NCBI GenBank assembly: GCA_032622095.1
Contig: CP136069.1
Location: forward strand, 125,013,450 to 125,077,449
Direction of reading: 5' to 3'
From: Siphonodentalium dalli
Lineage: Eukaryota; Mollusca; Scaphopoda; Gadilida; Siphonodentaliidae
DNA: 64,000 nt
Part shown: positions 50,901-59,238 of the stretch, in pieces
Layout: the number at the start of each line of letters is the position of its first letter
Numbering within the stretch: position 1 is the stretch's first letter
Program-made: the position numbers and the translations under genes
The notes under the pieces: generated by a model
Databases searched by the model: none
What the model was told of the DNA's origin: nothing
What the model saw: only the letters and a program-made list of their open reading frames with translations

Positions 50901-53900
50901 ACTCGCATATATAAGATAATGCACTGGCACAGTGTCTTTAATGCTGCACCAGCGCAGCTCCCGTCATGAAAAGGTTAACCCTGAATTCATCTTCAAATAT
51001 ATTTTGTTGCAGGATGTAATAGGGAAGAGAGGAATTCTTGCTCTAATCTGTGCTGTCAGCTCGATACCTGTGTTCGGAATCTTAGCCTTCAGTTATGTGT
51101 ACCCACTAGTAGCCACATTATTGCTTGGCTTCACGTATTCATTCGCAGCGGTTAGTATGATATATAAGTTCTTTAATGTATTTCCTTATGAAGGAGGTAA
51201 CTTGTGCACTATTTTGTCCACCCATCCGGGTGTTTGTCATTAGTATGTCCGTCCAAAATGTTTCTCGTCCGAATGATAACTTGAAAAGTATTTGACAGAA
51301 TTTCATGAAACTTGGCATGTGGTAATCCATATGAGAAAGTCCCGAACATTCCCTCTTGCTAGATGGAGGCAGACAAACAACACTGGCAATAATTGTTTAT
51401 CAAAAAGTGATTGATGGAGTTTGCTGTACTCCGAGAAGCCTGTCAGAATCTGGGTTCTGCAGTGTTTGTTTATTTTTATAAAGTCTCACAGTCCAATTTG
51501 ATGTGCTATTAATCTGATCTCAGAGCTCACTGTACTGCAGAAATGAAGTGATTTTAATAGCCATCTGAGTGGTGCCCCGGAGTTTATTAACTCTCACATA
51601 GGCCTCTGGTTTCTGCTGTTTACAGACTTGTATCTCTGCAATGATAGTCTATCAATGCAATATTCAAGTGACATACCTGGTACAGTGCCCTAATTTTATA
51701 GAGTTAAAATTATTAACTCTGTTCATCAATGTTATGCTATTTTATATTGTTGATTTAATCTTTCTATTATATCTCATGGTTTCTCCTCCTTCACTTGCAT
51801 GGATTTTAGTAGTTAAAAATTAACCCTTCTCAACATTTCTGATACTTTAACAGAAATACCGTTTATCTGATATATCTCATTTTATATTGGATTATTTTTA
51901 TGCACTTTTTACCCCTATGGAATGATTCATTTATTTTGATTTTTATGTGTACCCATATCATAGTATGGTACACATAGTGTCGACGTCCAGATTGACCACT
52001 CGTCGTTCGTCCATCTGTCTCTCAGTCCATTTGTCTGTAGACACTTTACGCATGGTGCGATAATGCAAACATTTTTTATTCGATCGGAACCAAATTTTAT
52101 ATATGTGTTTCTCAGCCCAAGTTTGAGTTCAAATGTGGGTTTGATCAGAGTTTTTTTTACGGAGTTATGGTCCTTCTTCGACTTAGAATTCACACATGCC
52201 ACAATAACTCAAAACAGATTTATCTGATTGAAACCAAATTTAGTATGTGAGTTTCTCAGCCCAAAATACAGATATAATTCAAATTTGGGTTTGATCCAAT
52301 TTTGTTTACAGAGTTATGGCCCTTCTTCGACTTAGAATTCACGCATGCTGCAATAACTCAAAACAAATTTATCTGATCGAAACCAAATTTGGTATGCGAC
52401 TTTCTCAGCCCAAAATACAGATAGAATTCAAATTTGGGTAATGGAGTTATGGCCCTTATTTTTTAAATATGATTTTAGCGATCCAAGCTGAAAATAACTA
52501 ATCACTATCGCCAAGGTATGGGTTAGACATCTGCCGATCGTGATCGGCCTCTCGTTTACTTAGAATTTGTTATTTTTGTTGCCTACATGACAACTTGAAA
52601 ACTGTTCGACCAAATTTCATGATACTTGGTATGACAAAGTCCCGATCAAGTTCAAATTTGTGTCGCTGCTTTTTGACTCAGAATTTTCGCTTTTCGAGGT
52701 GAAATTTACTACAGATGCTCCTTTTCGACTTGCTTTTTATTCTTGTTGTCCTTAGAATTTGCTGTTTATTTTTGTTGTCCGGATGATGATTCTGGTGTCT
52801 AATAAAATATGTTAACATAGACAATTTGAAGCAAAGTTTGATTCAATGATTTTTCCCAGAATCAAATGTTTCTACAATTTAAAAAAAAACCCACTGGTTA
52901 AATAATTCTACCTTATTTTGGGGGACGTGTGGCCTATTGGCCTTTTTATGTTTACCCATACCATAGTATGGTAAACATAGTGTCGTTGCCCGGATTGACC
53001 ACTCGTCGTTGGTCCGTCTGTCCGTCTGTCTGTCCGTCTGTCCGTCTGTCCGTAGACACTTTACGAGTAATGCGATAACTCAAACATTTTTTATCCGATC
53101 GAAACCAAATTTTGTATATGGGTTTCTCAGCCCAAAATACAGATCGAGTTCGAATTTGGGTTTGATCCGAGATTTTGTTACAGAGTTATGGCCCTTTTTC
53201 AACTTAGAATTCACGCATTCTGCCATAACTCAAACATTTTTTATCTGATTGGAACCAAATTTGGTATGTGAGTTTCACACCCCAAAATACAGATCGAGTT
53301 CGAATATGGGTTTGATCCGATTAATTTTAAAGGAGTTATGACCCTTTTAAAAAAAATAAATTTACTTTTAACTTTTATAATAATAAAAAAAAAAATGTCA
53401 TTGACATTGTCATTTGTTTTCATTTAGATATTGATGGTTATGATAAAAGTTGATAAAAAGATTTCCAATGTGGACCTTTAATTTTTTTAAATAATTAAAA
53501 AGTTTTTAAGTTAAAAAAATTTGAAAAACTAACACCATTATAACTCTGCCAAGGGTACCCCGAATCACCACACCAAATTTGATTAAATCGGTCCAAAATC
53601 TTGTGTTATGTACTGGTAAATCTGTTTGGAGCAACATTAAATCCAATTGCCTTTGGACTACTTAGCTATTGATAAGGCTATATTATTTTCTGATGTCTCT
53701 TATGCCAATGTGAAAATAATCTGATAAAGAAGGCTATGGTATCTAATTTAAAATAAAGATTCAACAATAAACATCACATGCTATTAACAGTAGACATCTC
53801 TGCTGCAGAGTTATATCTTCAGATGGTCTGATATCATTATAATTGTTATTGGTTTAATAGAGGTCAGTGTTCAACATAAACAATTCCTGTGATATTTTGA

Positions 53901-56900
53901 CAGCTCTGCTATATAATTGATATTAATGGGTCAGTGGTGAGGTTGCTTATCTGTATACTAGGACACATTATTACTGTAAACTTAAATTGGACTCACCTAC
54001 ACATTTAACCCATGGGCTGTGGTGGTTTAGCATTACAGATCCTGTACCAGTGCATTCTCTTATATAAATGCCAGTGACCCATAAATTCCAATAATGTGTG
54101 TTATGTACATTTGTCTATAATAGTACATAACAGTATACTCTATAATTCAACACCAAAACTCTCATTTATCCGATCATATTAAATTTTTATCGCCAAGGGA
54201 TGGGTTAACATCTGCGGATCGTGATCGGCCTCTCGTTTAATGTTTGAGAATGTTTCAGATCGATTATATATAACCCACCATAAACTATATGCAAGTTTTA
54301 GCACTGTGATAACCCTTTCATGGAGCTTCCTGAAATTTCCCCATAGGGAGCCTCGCATATATAAGAGATTGCATTGGCCTAACAATATTTACCTTGACCT
54401 TGTAAGCCAGTGCAGTTTACTATATATAAGAGAATACACTGGCACAGGATCTTTAATGCTGCACCAGTGCAGCTCCCTTCATGAAAGCGTTAAAGTCAAT
54501 AAGGAGGATGATTAGAAAATCATCTTAGAAAGTTTCTCCTCCTATAGAAATGACCAATATTGTCTTCAAGTAACACGTCATATACATTATAATTTTCTTT
54601 ATTTCAAAAACAAATTATCAATGAGCAAGCCTGCAAATAGTGTGTCTGTCATATGCAGAATGAGGTCCTCAGAGGGTGAATTTAGTTCAGTGGGTTAGAA
54701 TCACCAAATTCACCCTCTGGGGACAATATAATATTTTCCATGGTATAAACTGGGTTACTTTCACAATTTTGATATTTTATTGTCGTCATTGATGATTTTA
54801 GATGAGTGGGTGATTTACTCTTAAAGTCAGCTATAGATGTTTTAAGTCAACCGTACATGGACGTAAACCAATATTATCTTATTTCACTAACTTCCATTCC
54901 AGTCAAGTATGTGGCCCTCCATCCCGCTGGTTGTGGATCAGGCTAAAATCGGCACAGCAATGGGTATCACTACATCCATCCAGATGATTGGCATCGGTAT
55001 ATCAAATCTTGTTGTGGGAGAAGTTCTTGGTCACAATTATAAAGAGTAAGTAAAGTACTTGAAAACAATTGATTAACTTTGTTCTTATCTTCATTATTAA
55101 TAACTCTTTACTATTAATGAGAATTATTTAATGTCTTTGTTAATAACAAACTTTGTTCTTCTTAGCAATTTTATAACGAGCACATCTCAGGAAGTACAAG
55201 AGATGAATATCTGGAATTTGTATGATTATATGCCTATAATAGATCTAGTTAATTTAATTAGGCTATATAGGATATTGTCCGGTCTTGACTTACAGAGTTA
55301 TCTCCCTTTATGTGAAAAAATGGGGGTTGCAGTATCCCAAAAAGTATGAGTAGCAGATACACGAAATTTAGACCATAGATACATCTCTTTTCTTTATAAC
55401 AGATTTTATTATCACGTTGGAGTTAGTTTGCGCTGACATTCTCTGTCTCATTTCCCTTTGGTCACCATTTAAAACTAAAATTCTGCTGAAAATTTGCCCA
55501 TCATTGTCGCAGGGAGAGTTTAATAGTGGAGATTGTGTAAAAAAAAGTGACTTATCCACCGGACAGTATTTGCGATGACGGAGATTCAGCTGCTTGACCG
55601 GTCCAACCCCCCAATTGGTTGGTTGCAGCTTATCGTCATTTCAGCCGCTGGGCCATATCACATTTGTCAGTTTTACAGGTTGGGGAAAAGACCATGCAGA
55701 GGGTAAATTTCAATGGGAAATCACTCTACTGTACGTAGAAACCACCGTCCCCCAGAAACCAACTGACAAACTTACCCAGATAAACAGTTCTAGTTACCCT
55801 CCTTTTGTGTTTATGACACTCCGTGCTTGTCGGGTTCAAACCAGCTTCGCCAGTGCTGGACGGCCTATATGACACCATAATGCACTGAGCACTCTGTATC
55901 TGTGTTGTACATTGTAAAGTACCTCTCGACTATGACTGGTCCACTGAGGGCCCCCTCAGTTGTATGATGGTGGGATATCTTCAAACCAGTGGAAAAAGAC
56001 ACATACCAAGTTGCCCATTCAAAACAATATAAGGTACTTAATACTCATACATTTCAACTTTCCGAGTTCCTAATCACTCTATTGACTGTAACACATTACA
56101 TTATCCCCTCTCCAAGTTAAGTTCACTCTTATGGCAAAATAACTCGATCAGAGCCATCTTAGATGTGCAACCCTTGTTTTGTTTTCGGATGATAACTTCT
56201 CTTAACCCTTTGAGTGCCAGGTCGATTTTTGTATCAACCCATATACCCTGTGCCAATGCATTCTCTTATATATGCGAGTCGACCATAGGTCGCCTCGCAT
56301 ATATAAGAGAATGCATTGGCCTAACAATTTTATTATTTTTTTACAATTTTTTACAATTTTAATAATTTCTTCTTATATTCTTTAAACAGACTTATTTTGT
56401 AGGTTTAGGGCCGGTGAGATCGCCCCCTGGCACTCAAAGGGTTAATGTTGACTGAATGAAACCATTTTCGGCTGATAACTTCAAGTTATGGAATCTTTCA
56501 GATATGCCGTTTGAAACAAGCCAACAGATTTATAATACCACTGTGGTGTGCTCCAAGTCTGAGTTTACTGTGTCTGTCATTTGTAGAATGAGGTCCCCAG
56601 AGTGTGAATTTAGTGATGCTATCCCCCATAGCCGGCTAGCATCACCAAATTCACCCTCTGGGGACCTCACTCTGCATGGCATCATCTGCTATGGGAGGCA
56701 TAGACTTAGATTAAAGTTCCCATATGGTTAATATTTTGATGTACATCCATTGGGAACCTCGATTATGCCGTATTGTTTGCCAATTTGGGGATGCAGAGAA
56801 ATAAACTAAAAATGAAATAGAATCTTAAGTTTCTATAGAAATTTGATAATAAAGAAACTTTCCAGAGAAGATGAGGCCTAAGCAGAATGAGGTCCCCAGA

Positions 56901-57219
56901 GGGTGAATTAGTGATGCTAGCCCGCTATGTAAGATAGCAGCACTAAATTCACCCTCTGGGGACATCATTCTGCAAATGACAGGCACACTAAACTCAGGCT
57001 TGGCATGCTCTTGTTACGACTGAATTTAACCCTTTCATGACTGGAGCTGGAGCTTCCAGGTTAAATGCCTTTCCCCTCATATGTAATTTCCCCCGTTTCT
57101 TCAGTCTTTCAGATGACCAGAAATTACTACGATGGAAGTATGTGATGATTTTCTTATTGGCTAACACATTTGCCTGTGTTGCTACTATAGTTGTACTGAT
57201 TATAGTTGACAAGCGCAGG
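32835..57219 (+). CDS. MFSD1: MFSD1-like major facilitator transporter (11 exons, both ends missing)
   Basis: Eleven exons with AG/GT borders and matching phases give about 433 codons, close to the roughly 465 residues of vertebrate MFSD1. The chain reads from TM1 (FLVLFFNCMLTFGSYFCF) to TM12 (FLLANTFACVATIVVLIIV). MFS motif A appears twice: GAGFLIDKVGNRFG in the 2-3 loop and GGLIDVIGKRG in the 8-9 loop. Further family marks are YNLLYAIYAW, RLIFGSGNGSL, VQNRITAYWFKNKELAMAFG and SSMWPSIPLVV. Family knowledge: MFSD1 is a lysosomal dipeptide exporter that works with the accessory protein GLMP. The first lumenal loop has three N-glycosylation sequons and four cysteines. The N-terminal exon (with any lysosomal dileucine signal) and the final exon were not found; they may lie in repeats or beyond the window. 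Introns hold many MITEs, some within tens of bases of splice sites. Confidence 0.92.
33480..34290. repeat. Foldback repeats around CCTGGGAACTT
   Basis: GATGCCATGAATCTCTACTC and AAAACCTGGGAACTTTT (33510-33585) reappear inverted at 33880-33975 and again directly at 34185-34290. A fragment of the mariner-type MITE (33990-34105) is inserted between them. There is no coding. Confidence 0.55.
34400..34506 (+). CDS. MFSD1: MFSD1-like exon: lumenal loop and start of TM2
   Basis: The acceptor is ATATTTTCAG and the donor GTGAGT. It encodes a Cys- and Asn-rich loop (sequons NCT, NTT and NCT; four Cys), then YNLLYAIYAW. It leaves two bases (phase 2) for the next exon. Confidence 0.9.
34507..35384. other. 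No gene seen (MFSD1 intron)
   Basis: It starts near TTTAAAGTGATGTGAAAC (34549), which is the complement of the end of the repeats at 45085, 50348 and 62459. The remainder has no recognised feature. Confidence 0.4.
35385..36570. repeat. Region with TTTGCGCTTAAGCGCAAAT palindromes
   Basis: At least eight full or partial copies of a GCGCTTAAGCGC-type palindrome occur (near 35405, 35590, 35625, 35815, 35840, 35905, 35940 and 36540). They are separated by AT-rich spacers and two CATTTCCATGG(C/T)CATAAA segments (36180-36390). There is no open reading frame of note. Confidence 0.5.
36597..37557. repeat. 186-bp tandem array with CCGATCGG palindromes
   Basis: About five units (markers at 36791, 36976, 37162 and 37348; period 185-186 bp) contain CCTACAGGTCTGGGTGAACC, AGCCCGATCGGGCT, AGACCGATCGGTCT and TCACAGCCAGCCTGAATCTT. 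Copies are very similar, so amplification is recent. Confidence 0.8.
37558..39347. other. No gene seen (MFSD1 intron)
   Basis: Two small direct repeats occur: TTTTGAAACTAATGAAAGAC near 37597 and 37618, and AAAATGTTGATATATAACAC near 38699 and 38726. There is also a fragment related to the end of the 22351-24748 element (38520-38640). No exon was recognised. Confidence 0.4.
39348..39433. mobile_element. GAATGAGGTCCCC palindromic MITE
   Basis: A complete foldback copy of the family seen at 26807-27659, inside an MFSD1 intron. There is no coding. Confidence 0.65.
39653..40734. mobile_element. hAT-type non-autonomous element inserted in a palindromic MITE
   Basis: The ends TAGGGGTGCCACGATTA and TAATCGTGGCACCTCTA are inverted. 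The flanks are GCTAGAAC (39645-39652) and GCTAGGAC (40735-40742), an 8-bp target duplication with one mismatch, as expected for hAT transposons. The interrupted host sequence is a GAATGAGGTCCCC MITE (39608-39652 and 40735-40750). It is 1082 bp with no transposase frame. Confidence 0.75.
41200..41255 (+). CDS. MFSD1: MFSD1-like exon: TM2 and motif A
   Basis: A 56-bp exon between CTATTTTCAG and GTGAGT. It encodes NAVVVIGAGFLIDKVGNR, the conserved MFS motif A of the 2-3 loop. It is the smallest exon recognised and follows a 6.7-kb intron. Confidence 0.9.
41747..41890 (+). CDS. MFSD1: MFSD1-like exon: TM3 and TM4 start
   Basis: The acceptor is TTCTGATTTCAG and the donor GTAAGT. It encodes GVFLFSFLCVIGSCTFAVGA through LLGRLIFGSGNGSLT, matching TM3 and the glycine-rich start of TM4. 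It leaves one base. Confidence 0.92.
42787..42978. mobile_element. Two adjacent palindromic MITE copies
   Basis: Two complete GAATGAGGTCCCC foldbacks (42787-42874 and 42891-42978) lie head to tail, 16 bp apart, in an MFSD1 intron. Confidence 0.65.
43002..44060. mobile_element. hAT-type element with perfect 8-bp target duplication
   Basis: The ends TAGAGCTTCACGGTAT and ACCGTGAAGCCCTA are inverted. The flanks CCTATTTC (42994-43001 and 44061-44068) are identical. Subterminal AATACCG(A/C)CTAC(A)CGGTAT repeats occur at both ends. It is 1059 bp with no visible transposase. The target CTATTTCAAGGCTTG is the flank of the palindromic MITE family. Confidence 0.8.
44083..44461. mobile_element. Two palindromic MITE copies with intervening family sequence
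   Basis: Foldbacks at 44083-44168 and 44374-44461 flank an inverted copy of the 432-bp family segment seen at 27.0-28.0 kb. Confidence 0.6.
44582..44776. mobile_element. Full-length palindromic piggyBac-type MITE (TTAA)
   Basis: TTAA lies on both sides (44578-44581 and 44777-44780). The ends are CCCTTTCAGTGCCAAGTCCG and its complement. The arms of about 97 bp are nearly perfect inverted repeats meeting at AGAGCTCTTAGAGCTCT. A fragment of the same family occurs at 57717-57770. Confidence 0.75.
45085..45463. repeat. Dispersed repeat family, copy A
   Basis: About 380 bp from TAAAGACATATTATG to TTTTACATCACTTTAA. It is related throughout to 50348-50719 and 62459-62834 (shared ATGCCAACTGGAGGAATGTA, CACTCCATAGAAAACAT and TTATTCTCCATTTCTATTTG). 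Non-coding, class unknown. Confidence 0.65.
45464..46790. other. No gene seen (MFSD1 intron)
   Basis: It contains a TTTAACCCTTTTATGACGAGAG fragment of the TTAA MITE family near 45812, and diverged repeats with ATGGTCACAGTCCAATGAT phrases (45865-46150). No exon was found. Confidence 0.4.
46794..46952 (+). CDS. MFSD1: MFSD1-like exon: TM4 end and TM5
   Basis: The acceptor is TTTATTTTCAG and the donor GTAACT. It encodes VQNRITAYWFKNKELAMAFG and TM5 (ITLAFSRLGSVLNFFL). The donor is followed at intron position +6 by the TTAA of a piggyBac-type MITE. Confidence 0.92.
46962..47103. mobile_element. piggyBac-type MITE 9 bases into an MFSD1 intron
   Basis: TTAA at 46958-46961 and 47104-47107 flanks the ends CCCTTTCATGAC and GTCATGAAATGG. 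The interior has the ATATATAAGAGAATGCACTGG palindrome. The left TTAA starts at intron position +6 of the donor at 46952/46953. Confidence 0.75.
47104..47618. repeat. Foldback in an MFSD1 intron
   Basis: TCTCAAATCTTTTATCGATC (47258-47277) is inverted at about 47352-47372. The sequence between is a GTGCATAGTTACATTTCACTT hairpin. There is no exon. Confidence 0.4.
47619..47734 (+). CDS. MFSD1: MFSD1-like exon: TM6 and central loop
   Basis: The acceptor is AAACTTTTCAG and the donor GTATGA (weak at +4 to +6). It encodes GAMLCGLGFISAIIVSFLDV (TM6) and a charged cytosolic loop ending EGAQKVESKKL. Confidence 0.9.
48216..48316 (+). CDS. MFSD1: MFSD1-like exon: TM7
   Basis: The acceptor is TTTTCTCCAG and the donor GTTAGT. 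It encodes KVSDIKSLSLPFW and TM7 (LLVLTIMFFYNGVFPFV). The TTAA of a MITE starts at intron position +15. Confidence 0.9.
48335..48574. mobile_element. piggyBac-type MITE near an MFSD1 donor site
   Basis: TTAA at 48331-48334 and 48575-48578, with ends CCCTTTCTTTACTTGAG and CATCATGAAAGGG. It has two internal ATATATGCGAG-type palindromes. It starts 15 bases into the intron. Confidence 0.7.
48790..49870. repeat. Tandem repeat with GTCCGTCTGTCCGTC start
   Basis: After AAAAGGGTATACTGTTTTGC and GTCCGTCTGTCCGTC, five to six units of about 160-190 bp repeat GGATGTTCACTACTATGAGG and TCTAGAGTTATTCATCTTTG. Open frames of up to 143 codons inside simply follow the unit and are not genes. It is an inferred dispersed molluscan repeat. 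Confidence 0.6.
50052..50172 (+). CDS. MFSD1: MFSD1-like exon: TM8 and start of the second motif A
   Basis: The acceptor is TTCTCCTTTCAG and the donor GTAAGC. It encodes DFIYTKYGDKYHLSKTTSSY, TM8 (IAGAVYDVSMVISPFLGG) and the start of the second motif A. Confidence 0.92.
50348..50719. repeat. Dispersed repeat family, copy B
   Basis: Homologous to 45085-45463. Its last bases (TTTAA) form the left TTAA of the MITE at 50720, so the MITE inserted exactly at the family's end. Confidence 0.65.
50720..50974. mobile_element. piggyBac-type MITE 34 bp before an MFSD1 exon
   Basis: TTAA at 50716-50719 and 50975-50978, with ends CCCTTCCATGACTGGAGC and GTCATGAAAAGG. The exon acceptor at 51012 is very close, so the branch point and pyrimidine tract lie in the short remainder. 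Confidence 0.75.
51013..51150 (+). CDS. MFSD1: MFSD1-like exon: TM9 and TM10 start
   Basis: The acceptor is TTTTGTTGCAG and the donor GTTAGT. It encodes DVIGKRGILALICAVSSIPV, TM9, and LVATLLLGFTYSFAA of TM10. A MITE ends 34 bp before the exon (TTAA at 50975-50978). Confidence 0.92.
51151..51940. other. No gene seen (MFSD1 intron)
   Basis: AT-rich intron sequence. A short GTCCACCCATCCGGG / GTATGTCCGTCC repeat start lies near 51215-51255. No exon or complete element was recognised. Confidence 0.4.
51941..53350. repeat. Two related dispersed repeats starting ATGTGTACCCAT / ATGTTTACCCAT
   Basis: Each starts with a palindromic CCATA(C/T)CATAGTATGGTA (51955 and 52968), then TTGACCACTCGTCGTT and GTCCGTCTGT runs. 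Units of GAGTTATGGCCCTTCTTCGA and TCAGCCCAAAATACAGAT follow. There is no coding. Confidence 0.6.
53351..54902. other. No exon; repeat fragments (MFSD1 intron)
   Basis: It holds a degenerate TTAA-type MITE at about 54310-54495 (ACCCTTTCATGGAGCTTCC ... CTTCATGAAAGCGTTAA), a truncated palindromic MITE at 54658-54723, and an ATCGCCAAGG(G/T)ATGGGTTA phrase shared with 52510. Otherwise nothing was recognised. Confidence 0.45.
54903..55045 (+). CDS. MFSD1: MFSD1-like exon: TM10 end and TM11
   Basis: The acceptor is CTTCCATTCCAG and the donor GTAAGT. It encodes SSMWPSIPLVVDQAKIGTAM and TM11 (ITTSIQMIGIGISNLVVG). It leaves two bases. Confidence 0.92.
55046..56205. other. No exon recognised (MFSD1 intron)
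   Basis: It includes a GGGTTCAAACC motif near 55828 that resembles a tRNA B box but lacks a matching A box, and the CAACTTTCCGAGTTCCTAAT repeat segment near 56053. No gene was found. Confidence 0.4.
56206..56441. mobile_element. piggyBac-type MITE with nested palindrome
   Basis: TTAA lies on both sides (56202-56205 and 56442-56445). The ends are CCCTTTGAGTGCCAGG and CCTGGCACTCAAAGGG. A second palindrome (TGCATTCTCTTATATATGCG / CGCATATATAAGAGAATGCA) from the other TTAA family sits inside. Confidence 0.7.
56586..56970. mobile_element. Two palindromic MITE copies
   Basis: GAATGAGGTCCCC foldbacks at 56586-56672 and 56884-56970, with family flanks between them. There is no coding. Confidence 0.6.
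57030..57060. mobile_element. 31-bp remnant of a TTAA MITE before the last MFSD1 exon
   Basis: TTAA at 57026-57029 and 57061-57064 bracket only CCCTTTCATGACTGGAGC plus 13 bases. This is a shrunken copy 40 bp upstream of the exon at 57105. Confidence 0.5.
57105..57219 (+). CDS. MFSD1: MFSD1-like exon: TM12
   Basis: The acceptor is CCGTTTCTTCAG and the donor GTAAGT. It encodes LSDDQKLLRWKYVMIFLLAN and the rest of TM12, ending VDKRR in phase 0. At least one more exon with the stop codon is expected but was not recognised downstream. Confidence 0.92.
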
Positions 57220-58578
57220 GTAAGTCTTATACAGGCCTTAAAATCCATACAATTTTGCGAGAATCAAAATATAGTATTTCTACAGCGAATCAGCTGCCTT
57301 TACGAGAATCAAACCAAGAATCATGATTCTCGTCAGTTTTTAAACCCTGTTATATTGCATGCCTGTTAAACTGACATGGCTCATTTGAACCCCAAAATTA
57401 TGTATAAATAATTTGGTAACAGGTATCTCAATAGATACATACGCGGCAGATTTCCAAACAAAATACATTTTTTGTTTCTTATTTTCTTCGATAAATTTGA
57501 GATGGTTTCGTTAAGTGCATCAACCTATTACGATACCGGGAAAAATTCCAAAGCGAATATTATTAGGTGTATTATATAGCGCAAACCGCCATGTGGCAAA
57601 CATTTACTAAATTTAAGCAATATTTGCGAACTGATTCCTGCACACAAAAATAACCAGTGTGCTCAGTGATGAACTCTTTCATTTTGCATTCCAAAATTAA
57701 TCTCAAAACATTGCTGAACCCTTTCAGTGCCAAGTCCGATTTTTTTATCAACCCATATCTCCATCAAATATATCTTGGACACTGAAACTAATGGTTATAT
57801 ATTCTTGCTTGCAAGATTCTAGAAGAAGTCGTTTTAAAAATCAGTACGCAATACCTTGAGTACGCGCACTTGTCAAATGCCAATTAATGGCGATTATATC
57901 TTTGGACCAATCGTGCGAGTCCTTTCGCTATAAAAGCGATTAAACGGTAAGCCTCATTCATTTTAATATTCTTCTAGTCGCAAGATAAGTCGCATTTTTC
58001 ATCTGTTCATTTCTCATGAACGTTTCTCTTTATGCTATTGCGAACGACAACACGCAGTTGCCTAATTTCGTGCACTACGCATGTGTTTTCCAATTTTCGC
58101 AATTTAGTTTTACAATTGTTCAACAATCTTTTATTCTACAACACTGTCTTATTAATGACAGTCGTCCGTTGGTGGATAATTTCATTAACCAATATTTCAA
58201 TTTTGTTTTATTTACGAGAATCACTTCGAACAAATATCGTTTTTGTTTGCATAAAACAAGAGATAACAACCGATGCTCTTTCGAGTCATTCGCCGAGATC
58301 CGAGTTCTCGTCGGGATTTTTTAACACTGCACGGATGCAATATTGTGTTGGCGTCTACACTAAGCTCCAGTTTGGAGTTTGGTCCCTGACAAAATCCTAT
58401 CCAAATGTATTGGAAGTAATAATTTACAATATTTTACATTACAATATTTTATAATAATTTTCCTCACAGATGCTAGATAAAATAGCCACAGTGTGGCTTG
58501 CCTCTTCTCTCTACATTGAACATACGTCTCAATGCTTTTACGATGAAAACTTCGTAATTTTTTTTTCCCTCCGACTGG
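57220..58578. other. No gene seen
   Basis: Contains a fragment CCCTTTCAGTGCCAAGTCCG near 57719. An open frame of 140 codons at 58032-58454 has no splice sites, domain or supporting composition. The missing 3' MFSD1 exon was not found here. Confidence 0.4.
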
Positions 58579-59233
58579 TAGGGGTGCCACGATTGATCAT
58601 ATAATCGTTGATACAGCCGATATTCAATTACCACTTTCGGCGGCGATTACTCTGAGTTCTTTATTTCGGATGTCGAAAAGTACCGGACATATTTGGATAC
58701 CCTGTTTTACAGTTTAATATCCAACGGACAGGTTAACAATCGTTGATCATGCAAAGATTTTTGTAACGCATTGTGCTCATTACTAATTACCGGCTTTCCT
58801 TCCCACGAGACAGTAACGTTTGCTCTCGCACCCGTATGCACTCGCAATGTTCTATTCATGGGTGTTCACAATTTGCACTTGTCCACCTGGTCACAATCAA
58901 TATTAAAATATGTGAAGATATATTTAGCACATTTCCCATCTCCGTTAATTTATGGGCATGTGAAAGTGTCAGTGGACTTGGGTATATCACACAATGACCT
59001 TTGATTTGAGATAACCCCAACTTACAATTATATTACCGGTGCAATTACACCCTTCTAATCAACGAAACTGTAATTTTTGTCATGGGAAGGACTGTCTCGG
59101 TGGTTTCTGATACAAATTATGCACATGTGAATATTATGCACTACTTCCTCTGTCCTTGCTATTAGATACGCTTCATCGATTCTAATCTAGTATTGACTAT
59201 CGATTATCAAGTTCAATGATCGTGGCACCTCTG
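58579..59233. mobile_element. Short hAT-type element, same family as 39653-40734
   Basis: The ends TAGGGGTGCCACGATTGATC and TGATCGTGGCACCTCTG match the family ends. The subterminal ATAATCG...GATACAGCCGAT pattern is also shared. It is 655 bp. The flanking 8-mers do not match well, so the target duplication is decayed or one edge is rearranged. Confidence 0.6.
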
Positions 59234-59238
59234 CTGAC

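Noticed and set aside
55815-55845. tRNA gene or tRNA-derived SINE
   Set aside because: A B-box-like GGGTTCAAACC is present, but no A box or cloverleaf could be drawn.
55594-55872. 92-codon frame in an MFSD1 intron
   Set aside because: No family resemblance and not flanked by splice sites in phase with the transporter.
58016-58454. Overlapping frames of 102 and 140 codons
   Set aside because: They are AT-rich and low-information, with no splice sites or domain.
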